From Thermoanaerobaculales bacterium (GTDB lineage Bacteria > Acidobacteriota > Thermoanaerobaculia > Thermoanaerobaculales > Sulfomarinibacteraceae), in contig DAOPQC010000004.1 of the NCBI GenBank assembly GCA_035358815.1, forward strand, positions 248,001 to 312,000: a stretch of DNA of 64,000 bases, written 5' to 3'. Positions 1 through 8,158 of the stretch are shown piece after piece (positions within the stretch are counted from its first letter, which is position 1; the number at the start of each line of letters is the position of its first letter). A program made the position numbers and the translations under genes. Under the pieces are notes generated by a model. That model was not told the origin of the DNA. It did not search any database and saw only the letters and a program-made list of their open reading frames with translations.

Positions 1-81
1 CAGCAGCGCATCGGGGTCGGGGTGCTGGACCTGGTGACGCGCCAGGCGTCGTACCAGCGCCTGGTCGTGTCCGTGCCTTAG
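1..81 (+). CDS. C-terminal end of an unidentified protein (partial)
   Basis: The window opens inside a plus-strand reading frame that ends at TAG 79-81. It gives 26 residues (QQRIGVGVLDLVTRQASYQR, then LVVSVP) of mixed hydrophobic and polar character that look like a final beta-strand pair. There is too little to name a family. A repeat-family-A hairpin follows about 20 bases after the stop, as it does at other gene ends here. It could be a chance open frame, but the composition looks coding. Confidence 0.5.
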   Translation, partial: QQRIGVGVLDLVTRQASYQRLVVSVP

Positions 82-103
82 GAGCGGTTACTGCTGTCTC
101 CAG

Positions 104-205
104 GATGCGCGCAGCGCATCAATCTCGGAGCGCGGAGGGCAGAGGTCGGCTGGGCCGACTGGGATCTGTATTGCTCCGAGGGGCCTATGACCTCCGCGCT
201 CCGAG
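104..205. repeat. Repeat family A, copy 1: palindromic head plus long covarying hairpin
   Basis: A 17-bp palindrome (GATGCGC-GCA-GCGCATC, 104-120) is followed after 3 bases by a perfect 15-bp inverted repeat (124-138 and 191-205, arms CTCGGAGCGCGGAGG and its complement). Just inside the arms are GGCAGAGG (138-145) and CCTATG (184-189), both shared with the copy at 53121. The element lies between two convergent gene ends (stops at 79-81 and 234-236), so it may work as a bidirectional terminator or structured 3' UTR. Confidence 0.75.
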
Positions 206-233
206 GGGACTCTGCACTCCGTGCCCCGAGGGA

Positions 234-1946
234 CTACTCGTGAGAGGCCATCACGCGCCACGCCACCAGGCGCTCGTTCATGGCGCGGAAGCGGCGGCAC
301 AGCAGCCGGCACAGCAGGCCGAGGAACTGGACCGCCGCATCGGGGTCCATCGAGAGGACCTCCTCGAGCAGCGAGCGGCTGACTGAGAACACCGTGCATC
401 CCTGCCGGTGGGCGCGCGCATCGGCCGAGCGCGGCTCGCCGTCGATCAGCGCCATCTCGCCGAACACCTCGCCGCGGCCCAGGATCGCCAGGCACTCCTC
501 GCCCATCCCGGGCACCATGCGCGAGATCCGGACCGACCCGTCGACTACGATGTGCAGGGTGTCGCCGCTCTCCCCCTCGGCGAAGATCATCGCGTTGGGC
601 GGGAAGCGCTCCTCGCGCGAGTAGGTCGCGAGCAGGCGCAACTCCTGCGCCGACAGGCCCTGGCTGAGGAGGATGTCCAGCTTCTCCTCCTCGGGCACCT
701 TGGCGCGGTGGCCCTCGTGCCTGCGCTCGCTGCCCCAGCGCGCGGGCGGCAGACTGAAGAACTCGCTCATCTGCTCGTTGGCGGAGCGGATCTTCTCGGC
801 GAGCGTCTGCCAGAAGCTCCAGAGCAGGCTGACCGCGAACTCCGAGCTGCGGCGGACGGCGTCCTCGAGGGCCGGTGCCGGGATGCGGTAGAGGGATCCC
901 GAGCCGACCCCAACCGCGGTCGCGGTGCGCTCGAGGCGGTCGAGGAACGACACCTCGCCGAACAGCGACCCGAAGCCGAAGGTGCTCAGCACCTGGCTGC
1001 CGATCGCGGTCTGCCGAGTCACGTGCACGGTGCTTTCGCGCACGATGAACAGGTCGCGACCCTCCTGGCCCTCCCGGAAGATCACCTCTTCATGGCTGAA
1101 GGGCTGCGCCTCGAGCAGCTTGGCGAGTGCGATCAGCTGGTCGTCGGCGAAGTGCCGGAACAGGCCCATCGTGCGCAGCTCGTTGGCGCGCTGCAGCAGG
1201 TTGCTGCGCGTACCCTGGCCCCGCAGCGCGAGCACCGCGGCGTTGCCGGTCCGCGGCGCCGAGAACAGCCTGGCGTGGCTGAGCGCGACATGGTCGGCTG
1301 CCTTCTGGAGGAAAGAGGTGCGGGCTCGCACGAGGGCGTCCATCTCGGCAGCTTCGCGGTGGCACAGCCTGGCCAGGGTCTCGACCCGGCGTCGCTCCTG
1401 CTCGAGCTGCCGCTCGGAGCGCCAGGAGGCGAGCAGCATGGCGTCGATGGCGCTCTCCAGCGCGGCCTCGAAGCACTCGTTCTCGAGGGCGGCCCGTGAG
1501 GCCTCGACGGCGAGCTTGAAGTCGAGGGGGTTGAGCCGCCGCGCCTGGGTGAACTCCTTGAGCGCGGACGCCGGGTCGCCGTTGCGCTGGTAAAGGTACC
1601 CCGCCGCGGCGAAGGCGAGGTAGTTGAACGGCGTCCGGTCCTTGGCGAGCTCGATCATCTCGATCGCGCGGTCGAACTCGCCGCGGTTGGAGTAGATGTG
1701 GGCCATGCCCAGGGCGTGCGAGGCCTCGAGGTTGCGCCGCCTGAGCTCGCGGTCGAAGTCCTCGATCCCCTCCTCGCCGCGCAGCCGGTGCGCCTCCTCG
1801 CGCAGGCTCGCCCCGTGGGGTGACAGCGCCGCCGCGATCTCGAGCAGCTGAGCGGCCTCGCCGGGCCGCTGGGTCGCGCGCAGCTTGCGGGCCACGGCCA
1901 CCAGCCGCTCGACGAGAGACGGATGGGCGAGGATTGACTCCTTCAT
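234..1946 (-). CDS. TPR protein with two cyclic-nucleotide-binding domains
   Basis: This 570-residue cytoplasmic protein has no signal peptide or membrane segment. Residues about 20-200 are alpha-helical TPR-like repeats. Two cNMP-binding domains follow at about 261-375 and 433-560. The second has a canonical phosphate-binding cassette (FGEMALIDGEPRSADA, 495-510, with Arg506); the first is more divergent (FGEVSFLDRLERTATA, 329-344). There is no catalytic or DNA-binding domain, so it probably acts as a ligand-responsive scaffold or adaptor. The start is ATG 1946, about 13 bases after the TSS predicted from the promoter at 1966-1995. The gene appears monocistronic, and its 3' end faces a family-A hairpin. 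The domain calls are firm; the ligand and partner are unknown. Confidence 0.85.
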   Translation of the reverse strand: MKESILAHPSLVERLVAVARKLRATQRPGEAAQLLEIAAALSPHGASLREEAHRLRGEEGIEDFDRELRRRNLEASHALGMAHIYSNRGEFDRAIEMIELAKDRTPFNYLAFAAAGYLYQRNGDPASALKEFTQARRLNPLDFKLAVEASRAALENECFEAALESAIDAMLLASWRSERQLEQERRRVETLARLCHREAAEMDALVRARTSFLQKAADHVALSHARLFSAPRTGNAAVLALRGQGTRSNLLQRANELRTMGLFRHFADDQLIALAKLLEAQPFSHEEVIFREGQEGRDLFIVRESTVHVTRQTAIGSQVLSTFGFGSLFGEVSFLDRLERTATAVGVGSGSLYRIPAPALEDAVRRSSEFAVSLLWSFWQTLAEKIRSANEQMSEFFSLPPARWGSERRHEGHRAKVPEEEKLDILLSQGLSAQELRLLATYSREERFPPNAMIFAEGESGDTLHIVVDGSVRISRMVPGMGEECLAILGRGEVFGEMALIDGEPRSADARAHRQGCTVFSVSRSLLEEVLSMDPDAAVQFLGLLCRLLCRRFRAMNERLVAWRVMASHE

Positions 1947-1965
1947 CGACAGTTCCGGACTTTCA

Positions 1966-1995
1966 ATTGTATGGAATGCGCAACCGGGGCGTCAA
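1966..1995 (-). promoter_or_regulatory. Sigma70-type promoter for the cNMP-binding gene
   Basis: On the minus strand TTGACG (1990-1995), an 18-base spacer and TACAAT (1966-1971) precede ATG 1946. The predicted TSS is near 1959, leaving a 13-base leader. Confidence 0.65.
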
Positions 1996-2125
1996 ACGAT
2001 TCGTAGCTCCCGGTGTCACGATGGCCCCGCGAAGGCGCGGGCGCTGCCGGCCGCCGATGCGCCCGGATGCGGACCCGGCGGCGCCGGTCGAGGGCACGGC
2101 GGCAGAGGCGCGCGGCGGGACCGGC

Positions 2126-2131
2126 TAGAAT
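2126..2131 (+). promoter_or_regulatory. TAGAAT -10 box, near-leaderless start
   Basis: TAGAAT lies 9 bases before ATG 2141 with no Shine-Dalgarno sequence between, so transcription would begin at or next to the start codon of the S55-like protease gene. Confidence 0.5.
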
Positions 2132-2140
2132 GTCTGGACC

Positions 2141-3904
2141 ATGAAGGGGATCCGTCCTCTCTTCGTTGCGGTGGGCCTGCTCGTCGCGGCCGCGTTGCCG
2201 GCGGTCGAGCCGGTCGATCCGTCCGAGGTGCCGCCCGGCAGCCGCGGCGTGTGCCTGACCGAGATGGACGGCGGCGAGCTCGTCGAGATCCCGGTCACCG
2301 TCCTCGGGCAGTTGGGCGCGTCGGCGCCGGAGCGCGACATCGTGCTGGTCAGGCTCGACGACCCGCGGTTCGCCGAGACCGGCATCATCGCCGGCATGAG
2401 CGGCTCGCCGGTCTACGTCGACGGCCGCCTGCTCGGTGCGCTGGCCTACGGCTGGTCCTTCTCGCGGGAGCCGATCGGTGGGGTGACGCCTTTCGTCAGG
2501 ATGCTCTCGCTGGGGCCGGAGGCGCCGGCGGCGGCAGCCGGGGCGGCCGCCGCGCGGCCGACCGTCGCCGGGCTGATGGAGGCGCGCCGCGATGGCAGCC
2601 TCGGTCAGCTGCTGGTCGACTGGCTCACCCCGGCGGCCGGGGCCTCGCCGCAGGCGCTGCCGCTTGCGCTGTCGATGGCCGGCCCCGGCGTGCTTCCGGC
2701 CGCGGGCTGGATCGCCGACATGTGGCAACGGATGGGATGGGCGAGCGGCCCGGGCGCGGCCGGCGCCGGGGGCGGGGCGACCGGCCCGCCGGTGCCGGGC
2801 TCGATGGTGGCCGGGGTGCTGGTGGACGGCGACGTCACCCTGGCGGCCGGCGGCACCGTGACCGAGGTCCGGGGCGACCAGTTGTGGGCCTTCGGGCACG
2901 CCTTTCTGGGCGGCGGGCAGGTCGAGATCCCGCTGTCGCGGGCTCACGTGCTGGCGGTTCTCCCGAGCCAGTTGCAGTCGTTCAAGTTCCTCACCGTCGG
3001 CGATCGGCTCGGGAGCCTGCGGGCGGACCGCGCCCACGGCGTGTGGGGGCTGATCGGCCGATCGGCGCCGACGGTCCCGATCGAGGTCGCGGTCGATGGT
3101 CGCACCTACTCCTTTCGGGCGCTCCGGCACGGGACCGTGCTGCCCGCGCTCGTCGGGTTCCTGGCGAGCTCGAGCCTGAGCGCCCGCGGCCGGGATTTCG
3201 GGGACCAGACGGTGGCGCTCGAGCTCTCGCTGAGCTACCAGGGCGGCGGCGCGGCGACCCTGCGGGACACCTTCGCGGGGAGCGACGCCGGGCTGCAGGC
3301 GGCCGGACTGGCCGCCGCCGCCGTCGGCTACCTCGAGAACTCGCCCTTCCTGCCGCCCCCTCTCGAGGCGGTGCGCGTCGACCTCCGGTCGGTCGAGGCG
3401 CTGGAGTCGGCGACGTTGGTGTCCGCAACGCCTGAGCGGTGGGTGGTCGAGCCTGGCGAGTCGCTGCCGGTGCGCCTGCGGCTGCGGCCCTACCGCGGCG
3501 CGGACTACACCCGGCTGGCCGAGGTCCGGATCCCCGCCGGCGCCCCCGCCGGCCGCCTCGATCTGATCGTGGCCGACGGCGGGTCGTGGACGATGTACGA
3601 CCTCACCGTGCGGCCGCCGCGAGCCGCCTCGTTCGCTCACGAGCTGGCGATGCTCGGCCGGCTGGTGTCGTCACGACAGCTGGTGCTGGCCCTCGAGCGG
3701 CGCGAGGTCGGGGTGGTGCTGCCGGGGGGCACCCTGTCGGTGCCGCCGAGCGTGGTGCTGCAGCTGCGATCGGGCCTCGGCGCCAACCTCGAGACCACCG
3801 AGCAAGAGGTGGTCGGAAGGTATGAGCTGGAGATGCCGACGGCGGTGCTCGGCGCCGAGCGGCTGCCACTGACGGTTCGACTCGAGGAGCGTGACACGCG
3901 ATGA
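2141..3904 (+). CDS. Exported SpoIVB/S55-like serine protease
   Basis: This 587-residue protein has a signal peptide (about 1-21, hydrophobic core FVAVGLLVAAALP). The S55 hallmark follows: GIIAGMSGSP (81-90), then VYVDG and a Gly-rich strand, with Ser87 the likely nucleophile. A second conserved motif, WAFGHAF (His253), comes after the serine. In Bacillus SpoIVB the GHG histidine precedes the serine, so the order here is reversed. The C-terminal half looks like beta-sandwich. It should act in the periplasm or outside the cell; the substrate is unknown. It overlaps the next gene by ATGA, so the two are translationally coupled. The family assignment rests on the motif; activity is inferred. Confidence 0.75.
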   Translation: MKGIRPLFVAVGLLVAAALPAVEPVDPSEVPPGSRGVCLTEMDGGELVEIPVTVLGQLGASAPERDIVLVRLDDPRFAETGIIAGMSGSPVYVDGRLLGALAYGWSFSREPIGGVTPFVRMLSLGPEAPAAAAGAAAARPTVAGLMEARRDGSLGQLLVDWLTPAAGASPQALPLALSMAGPGVLPAAGWIADMWQRMGWASGPGAAGAGGGATGPPVPGSMVAGVLVDGDVTLAAGGTVTEVRGDQLWAFGHAFLGGGQVEIPLSRAHVLAVLPSQLQSFKFLTVGDRLGSLRADRAHGVWGLIGRSAPTVPIEVAVDGRTYSFRALRHGTVLPALVGFLASSSLSARGRDFGDQTVALELSLSYQGGGAATLRDTFAGSDAGLQAAGLAAAAVGYLENSPFLPPPLEAVRVDLRSVEALESATLVSATPERWVVEPGESLPVRLRLRPYRGADYTRLAEVRIPAGAPAGRLDLIVADGGSWTMYDLTVRPPRAASFAHELAMLGRLVSSRQLVLALERREVGVVLPGGTLSVPPSVVLQLRSGLGANLETTEQEVVGRYELEMPTAVLGAERLPLTVRLEERDTR

Positions 3905-6003
3905 GAATGGTGCGAATTCTGGTGCTGCCGCTGATCGTCGCCGGCTCGACTGCCTGGGCCACCGAGGCCCGACGCTGGGTGGCGGACACCGCGGAGGAGC
4001 TGCTCCGGGGCCGCGGGGACGGGGTGGCGGTGACCGACCAGGGCACGCTCGTCCCGGTGGCAGGATGGTCGCAGGGCGTCGCCATGGACGAGCCGGTGGT
4101 CGTCGCCGGCGGCCGGCTGTCGGACGGCTCGCTGATCGTCGGGACCGGGCATCCGGCCCGGCTCTACCGGATTGCGGGCGACAACTCCCGGCTCCTCGCC
4201 GAGGTGCCCGGCGAGCAGGTGACCGCAGTGCTGGTCACGCCCGCCGACGAGATCTACGTGGCGTCGCTCTCCCCGGGGGTCCTGTACCGTCTCGACGGCG
4301 ACCGGCTCAGCGAGGTGGCGCGGCTCGGGGAGGGTGGGATCTGGGACCTCGCGTGGTTTGCCGACTCGGTGGTGGCGGCGGTCGGCGCGCCGGGCGCCCT
4401 CTACCGCCTCGGGCCGCGGGGCATGGAGCGCTGGGTCGAGATCCCCGACGTCCACGCGCGGTCGCTCTCCCCAGGTCAGGATGCGCTGGTGGTCGGGACC
4501 TCGGGCAAGGGCCTGATCCTGAGCGTCCGGCCGTCGGGCCAGATCTCGCTGCTCGCGGACAGCGCGTTCACGGAGATCCCGGATCTCGTGACCGTGCCTG
4601 ACGGCTCGACCTGGGCGGTGGCGCTGGTCGGCGAGCCGGTCGAGGCGGCGAAGCCCGAGAAGAAAGGCATCGAGCCGGGCGCGGCGGGTGGCGGCGGGGG
4701 GAGCTCGACGGTGGACCTCAACCTGCCCAAGATCGACGGTGACACGGCCACCTCCGAGCTGCTGCGGCTGACCCCGGAGGGGGCGCAGCTCCAGGTCCAC
4801 CGCTTCGCCAAGCAGGTGGCCTCCGCGATCGCCTGGGACGGCTCGGGCGTGCTGGTCGGCACCGGCTACCAGGGCGAGGTGTGGCGCTTCGTCGGCGACG
4901 GCGGCGCCCGACTGTCAACCGTCGATGCCGTGCAGGTCGTGGGCCTGATCGACGGCGGCGCGGCGGTGCTGACCCAGGGCCCCGGCCAGGTGCTGTGGCG
5001 CCGCGATGGGAAGCGCGAGGCCAGCTATCGCGCCGACGGGCAGACCTTCCCCATCCCGGTGCGCTTCGGCGAGTACCGGGTGCTGCCGTCCGGCGACGGG
5101 GTGCGGATCCGCTTCCGCTCGGGCGCCTCCGACAAGCCGGACGAGAGCTGGCTGCCGTGGACCGAGTGGCTGCCGGCAGCCGGCGGCGTGGTGCCGCTGC
5201 CGCCCGCCCGCTCGCTGCAGTGGGAGGTCGAGCTCGCCGAAGGCTCGTCGGTGGAGCGGGTCGAGGTGGCGCTGCGCGACATCAACCTGGCGCCACGGAT
5301 CGCGGAGCTGGCGGTCGAGGAACCGGGGGTCACCTACCTTGCCGTGCCGCCGCCAGCGGGCTCAGTCGACGACCACGACCGTCCAGACGTCGAGGGGGCC
5401 TTCACGGTCATCGATCCCGACGGCGACCCCGCCAGGAACGGCGACAAGGGCAGGGGGTACGACCGGATCGCCTTCCGGCCGGTGAGGTGGATGGTGGCGG
5501 ACCTCAACAAGGACACCCTGCTGTTCCGACTCGAGGTGGAGCGGGAGGACGGCGTCCTGATGACCGTCCGGGATGAGCTCGCGTCCGCCAAGATCGGAGA
5601 TGAGCTCGCGTCCGACACGATTGGAGTGGACACGACCGCGTTGCCGGACGGCCGCTACCGCTTCCGGCTCACCGCGAGCGACGCGCCCTCCAACCCCGGA
5701 GAGGCCCTGACGGCGACCCGGGACAGCGCGTGGTTCGTGGTCGACAACACGGCGCCACGGATCACGCTGACCCGGCAGGGCGAGCGGTGGATGGTGGTCG
5801 TCGAGGACGCCGGCAGCGCCCTGACCCGGGTCGAGTGGTCGCGCGACGGCTCGCAGTGGCACGCGCTGGCGCCGCAGGATCTGGTCCTCGACGGCCAGCG
5901 GGAGACCTTCGACCTGCCGGCCGAAGTGGGCCGCCACCTGGTGGTCGTCAGGGCGGTCGACCGCCACTTCAACCGGACCACGGCCGGCGCCGACGAGCAG
6001 TGA
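3901..6003 (+). CDS. Exported beta-propeller protein, function unknown
   Basis: This 700-residue protein has a short signal peptide (MRMVRILVLPLIVAGSTAWA). Residues about 50-400 contain repeated four-stranded units of the type G-LYR(L/I)-G, as in a six- or seven-bladed propeller. A low-complexity insert (GGGGGSST, about 262-269) splits one blade. The C-terminal 300 residues are Ig-like beta-sandwich with the motif WFVVDNTAPRITL, common in exported proteins. The start ATG 3901 overlaps the protease stop (ATGA), so the pair probably works together, with the propeller as binding partner or substrate presenter. No enzyme motif is visible. Confidence 0.75.
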   Translation: MRMVRILVLPLIVAGSTAWATEARRWVADTAEELLRGRGDGVAVTDQGTLVPVAGWSQGVAMDEPVVVAGGRLSDGSLIVGTGHPARLYRIAGDNSRLLAEVPGEQVTAVLVTPADEIYVASLSPGVLYRLDGDRLSEVARLGEGGIWDLAWFADSVVAAVGAPGALYRLGPRGMERWVEIPDVHARSLSPGQDALVVGTSGKGLILSVRPSGQISLLADSAFTEIPDLVTVPDGSTWAVALVGEPVEAAKPEKKGIEPGAAGGGGGSSTVDLNLPKIDGDTATSELLRLTPEGAQLQVHRFAKQVASAIAWDGSGVLVGTGYQGEVWRFVGDGGARLSTVDAVQVVGLIDGGAAVLTQGPGQVLWRRDGKREASYRADGQTFPIPVRFGEYRVLPSGDGVRIRFRSGASDKPDESWLPWTEWLPAAGGVVPLPPARSLQWEVELAEGSSVERVEVALRDINLAPRIAELAVEEPGVTYLAVPPPAGSVDDHDRPDVEGAFTVIDPDGDPARNGDKGRGYDRIAFRPVRWMVADLNKDTLLFRLEVEREDGVLMTVRDELASAKIGDELASDTIGVDTTALPDGRYRFRLTASDAPSNPGEALTATRDSAWFVVDNTAPRITLTRQGERWMVVVEDAGSALTRVEWSRDGSQWHALAPQDLVLDGQRETFDLPAEVGRHLVVVRAVDRHFNRTTAGADEQ

Positions 6004-6043
6004 CCCGTGCCGCCGACATGGGTCGCGGATCGCAAGCGCTTGC

Positions 6044-6049
6044 TACAAT
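6044..6049 (+). promoter_or_regulatory. TACAAT -10 box at coaD start
   Basis: TACAAT ends one base before ATG 6051. If used, transcription would start near 6056-6057, exactly at the in-frame GTG 6057, giving a leaderless coaD mRNA two codons shorter than the ATG-initiated form. Confidence 0.45.
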
Positions 6050-6050
6050 C

Positions 6051-6551
6051 ATGCGCGTGAGCGTCTCCCATCAGCCGGTCGCCGTGTTCCCGGGCTCCTT
6101 CGACCCGCTTCACCTCGGACACGCCGACATCATCTCGAGGGCCACCCAGATCTTCCCGCGGCTGATCGTGGGGATCCTGGAGAACCCCAACAAGCAGACG
6201 GTGTTCACGCCGGACGAGCGGCTCGGGATGGTCCGCAGCCTGTACGCGAACGATCCCGCCGTCGAGGTGCGCCTGTTCAGCGGCCTGCTCGTCAACTTCC
6301 TGCAGCAGATGCGGGCCACCATCATCATCCGCGGCATGCGCGCGGTCTCCGACTTCGAGTACGAGTTCCAGATGGCGCTCATGAACCGCCGTCTGTCGCC
6401 GGCCGCCGAGACCGTCTTCCTGACCCCCAAGGAGGAGTACTCCTACCTGTCGTCGCGGCTGGTGCGCGAGGTGGTCACGCTCGGCGGCGACGTGTCGGGG
6501 CTGGTCCCGGAGCCGATCCGCTCCCTGCTGGAGGAGCGGCTGCGCCGTTAG
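6051..6551 (+). CDS. coaD: Pantetheine-phosphate adenylyltransferase (CoA synthesis)
   Basis: CoaD transfers AMP from ATP to 4'-phosphopantetheine, the penultimate step of coenzyme A synthesis in the cytoplasm. The 166 residues match the usual 155-170. Visible motifs are the nucleotidyltransferase signature FPGSFDPLHLGH (13-24, HxGH at 21-24), IIIRGMRAVSDFEYE, and the C-terminal SSRLVREV. ATG 6051 has no Shine-Dalgarno sequence; GTG 6057 is an equally good start given the -10 box just upstream. The stop TAG (6549-6551) is the first three bases of a 23-bp hairpin arm. The gene follows the propeller gene by 47 bases. Confidence 0.95.
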   Translation: MRVSVSHQPVAVFPGSFDPLHLGHADIISRATQIFPRLIVGILENPNKQTVFTPDERLGMVRSLYANDPAVEVRLFSGLLVNFLQQMRATIIIRGMRAVSDFEYEFQMALMNRRLSPAAETVFLTPKEEYSYLSSRLVREVVTLGGDVSGLVPEPIRSLLEERLRR

Positions 6552-6647
6552 GATCGCGCGGGGCACAGGCGTCTGAACATACCGCTGAGCCCGATAGTCA
6601 GAATCGCCTGTTCCCCGCGCGATCCTAAGTGATGCGCTGCGCGCATC
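6549..6647 (-). repeat. Repeat family A, copy 3, overlapping the coaD stop codon
   Basis: Two 23-base arms (6549-6571 and 6605-6627) pair with one mismatch around a 33-base loop; the coaD stop TAG is part of the left arm. Three bases further on is a 17-bp palindrome (6631-6647) whose reverse complement is identical to the head of copy 1 (104-120). Read on the minus strand the order is head, 3 bases, left arm, loop, right arm, as in copies 1 and 2. It probably terminates or protects the coaD transcript. Confidence 0.75.
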
Positions 6648-6859
6648 TGGCAACACATAGGAAAGGAGGGGTGCGAGCGACCTCGACGAGGGGAACGCCG
6701 CCGCCAGGCAGAGACCGCTGCGCCGATCGGTGCGCGTCCGACTCACACCACCTGCGTCTCGAGCGGATCGACCCATTTCCGCCGTGCCTCCGATCCCGAT
6801 CCCGTTCCCGATTCTGCGCGCACGACCCCGAAAGCGAGACTGGCTGCATCTCGTCGGTC

Positions 6860-6865
6860 TAGAAT
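6860..6865 (+). promoter_or_regulatory. TAGAAT -10 box, leaderless start
   Basis: TAGAAT is separated from ATG 6872 by six bases (cctccc), leaving no room for a leader. The rest of 6648-6859 holds no gene that I can support, only one short CCCGTT tract at about 6790-6815. Confidence 0.55.
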
Positions 6866-6871
6866 CCTCCC

Positions 6872-8017
6872 ATGCGACTGGTCGTGCTCGGTCCGGCCCA
6901 CCCGTTCCGGGGCGGCATCGCCACGACCACCACCGCGGCGGTGGCGGCGCTGCGCGCGCGAGGCCACGAGGTCTCGTTCCTGACCCCGCGGCGCCAGTAC
7001 CCGGCGTGGCTGTTCCCGGGGAGCGGTGGGGGGCGCGACCCCGAGGCCTGCATGCCGCTGCCCGGCAGCGAGGCGGTGCTCGACCCGGTGTTTCCGCCGT
7101 CGTGGCCGCGAGCCCGCCGGGCGGCCCAGCGGGCAGCCGCCGATGCCTGGGTGTTCCCGTACTGGACCTGGGCCTGGGCCGGCTGCTGGCGCTACCTGCT
7201 CGCCGGCGAACGCCCGCCGGTGGTCGCCGTGGTGCACAACCCGGCGGATCACGACGCCGGACCGGCGCGGCGGCTGGCGGCTCGCGCGGTGCTGGCGCGG
7301 TGCGACGGCCTGTTCACCCACGCCGGGGCGCTGGCCGACCGGCTGGCGCGCGACTACCCGCGGCTGCCGCGCGCCGCCCACCCGCTGCCGGCCACCGCGG
7401 CCGTCGTCTCGATCGACCGGCCGGAGGCGCGGCGCGCGCTCGGGCTGCCGGTCGCGGGTCGCGTCGCCCTCTTTGCCGGTCTCATCCGACCGTACAAGGG
7501 AGTGGACCTCCTGCTCGACGCGGTCGCCGCGCTCCCGACGGATTCTGACTGGCGGCTGGTGGTGGCGGGGGAGGCGTGGGGCGGCCTCGGGCATCAGCTC
7601 GAACGGCGGGCGGCCGCGCCCGACCTCGCCGGCCGGGTCCGCCTCGATCTGCGATGGCAGCCGGAGGAGGAGCTGCGGGCCCTGCTGTCGGCCGCCGACC
7701 TGGTGGTGCTGCCGTACCGCGACGGGTCGCAGTCGGCGATGGCGCCGCTGGCGCTCGCGGCCGGCCTGCCGGTGCTGTCGACCCACGTCGGCGGCCTGCC
7801 CGAGGTGGTCGAGGACGGCGTCAACGGCCGGCTGGTGGCGCCCGGCTCGGTCGCCGAGCTGACCGCCGCGCTGGCGGCTCTCGACCTCGAGCGGCTCGCC
7901 GCCCTCGCCGCCGGCGCGCGGCGCAGCGCCCTGCGGCTGACCTGGGACGGCTACGCCGCCGCCCTCGAGGGGCTGCTCGAGCGGGTGGCGAGCCCGCATT
8001 TCTCACCGCCCTCCTGA
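6872..8017 (+). CDS. GT4-family glycosyltransferase
   Basis: This 381-residue cytoplasmic or peripheral glycosyltransferase has the GT-B fold. The N-terminal domain has the HPFRGGIATTT loop typical of GT4. The C-terminal domain has GLIRPYKGVDLLLDA and the retaining-GT4 region GGLPEVVEDGVNGRLV, whose glutamate contacts the donor nucleotide sugar. The last residues (ASPHFSPPS) and the stop codon are encoded by a family-B repeat (7991-8074), so the native C-terminus has been replaced or extended by the element. Donor and acceptor are unknown; the exporter genes nearby suggest cell-surface polysaccharide. Confidence 0.85.
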   Translation: MRLVVLGPAHPFRGGIATTTTAAVAALRARGHEVSFLTPRRQYPAWLFPGSGGGRDPEACMPLPGSEAVLDPVFPPSWPRARRAAQRAAADAWVFPYWTWAWAGCWRYLLAGERPPVVAVVHNPADHDAGPARRLAARAVLARCDGLFTHAGALADRLARDYPRLPRAAHPLPATAAVVSIDRPEARRALGLPVAGRVALFAGLIRPYKGVDLLLDAVAALPTDSDWRLVVAGEAWGGLGHQLERRAAAPDLAGRVRLDLRWQPEEELRALLSAADLVVLPYRDGSQSAMAPLALAAGLPVLSTHVGGLPEVVEDGVNGRLVAPGSVAELTAALAALDLERLAALAAGARRSALRLTWDGYAAALEGLLERVASPHFSPPS

Positions 8018-8074
8018 ATCGAAGCGAAGGTGACCGGCAGGCGGTGCTCGATGAGGTCGATGAGAAACGCGGGC
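7991..8074 (+). repeat. Repeat family B, copy 1 (84 bp)
   Basis: The element starts AGCCCGCATTTCTCA and ends TGAGAAACGCGGGC; its ends pair with one A-C mismatch. It matches the copies at 58007-58091 (plus) and 48132-48216 (minus) along its length, including CACCGCCCTC, TGAATC and the GAGGTCGATGAG stretch. This copy supplies the stop codon (TGA 8015-8017) of the glycosyltransferase before it. Confidence 0.8.
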
Positions 8075-8109
8075 GACCGGTGGCGCCGGCCGATTCGAGC
8101 AACAACAAG

Positions 8110-8134
8110 AACGCCCACCGCTGCGGTGGGCGTT
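8110..8134. terminator. Bidirectional hairpin terminator
   Basis: A perfect 11-bp stem (8110-8120 with 8124-8134) around a 3-base loop lies between the convergent glycosyltransferase and the minus-strand gene at 8159. On the minus strand it is followed by a T-rich stretch (ttcttgttgttg), so it should mainly terminate the operon 10499-8159. Confidence 0.8.
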
Positions 8135-8158
8135 CGTAGTCTTTGGCGGCCTGGACCG

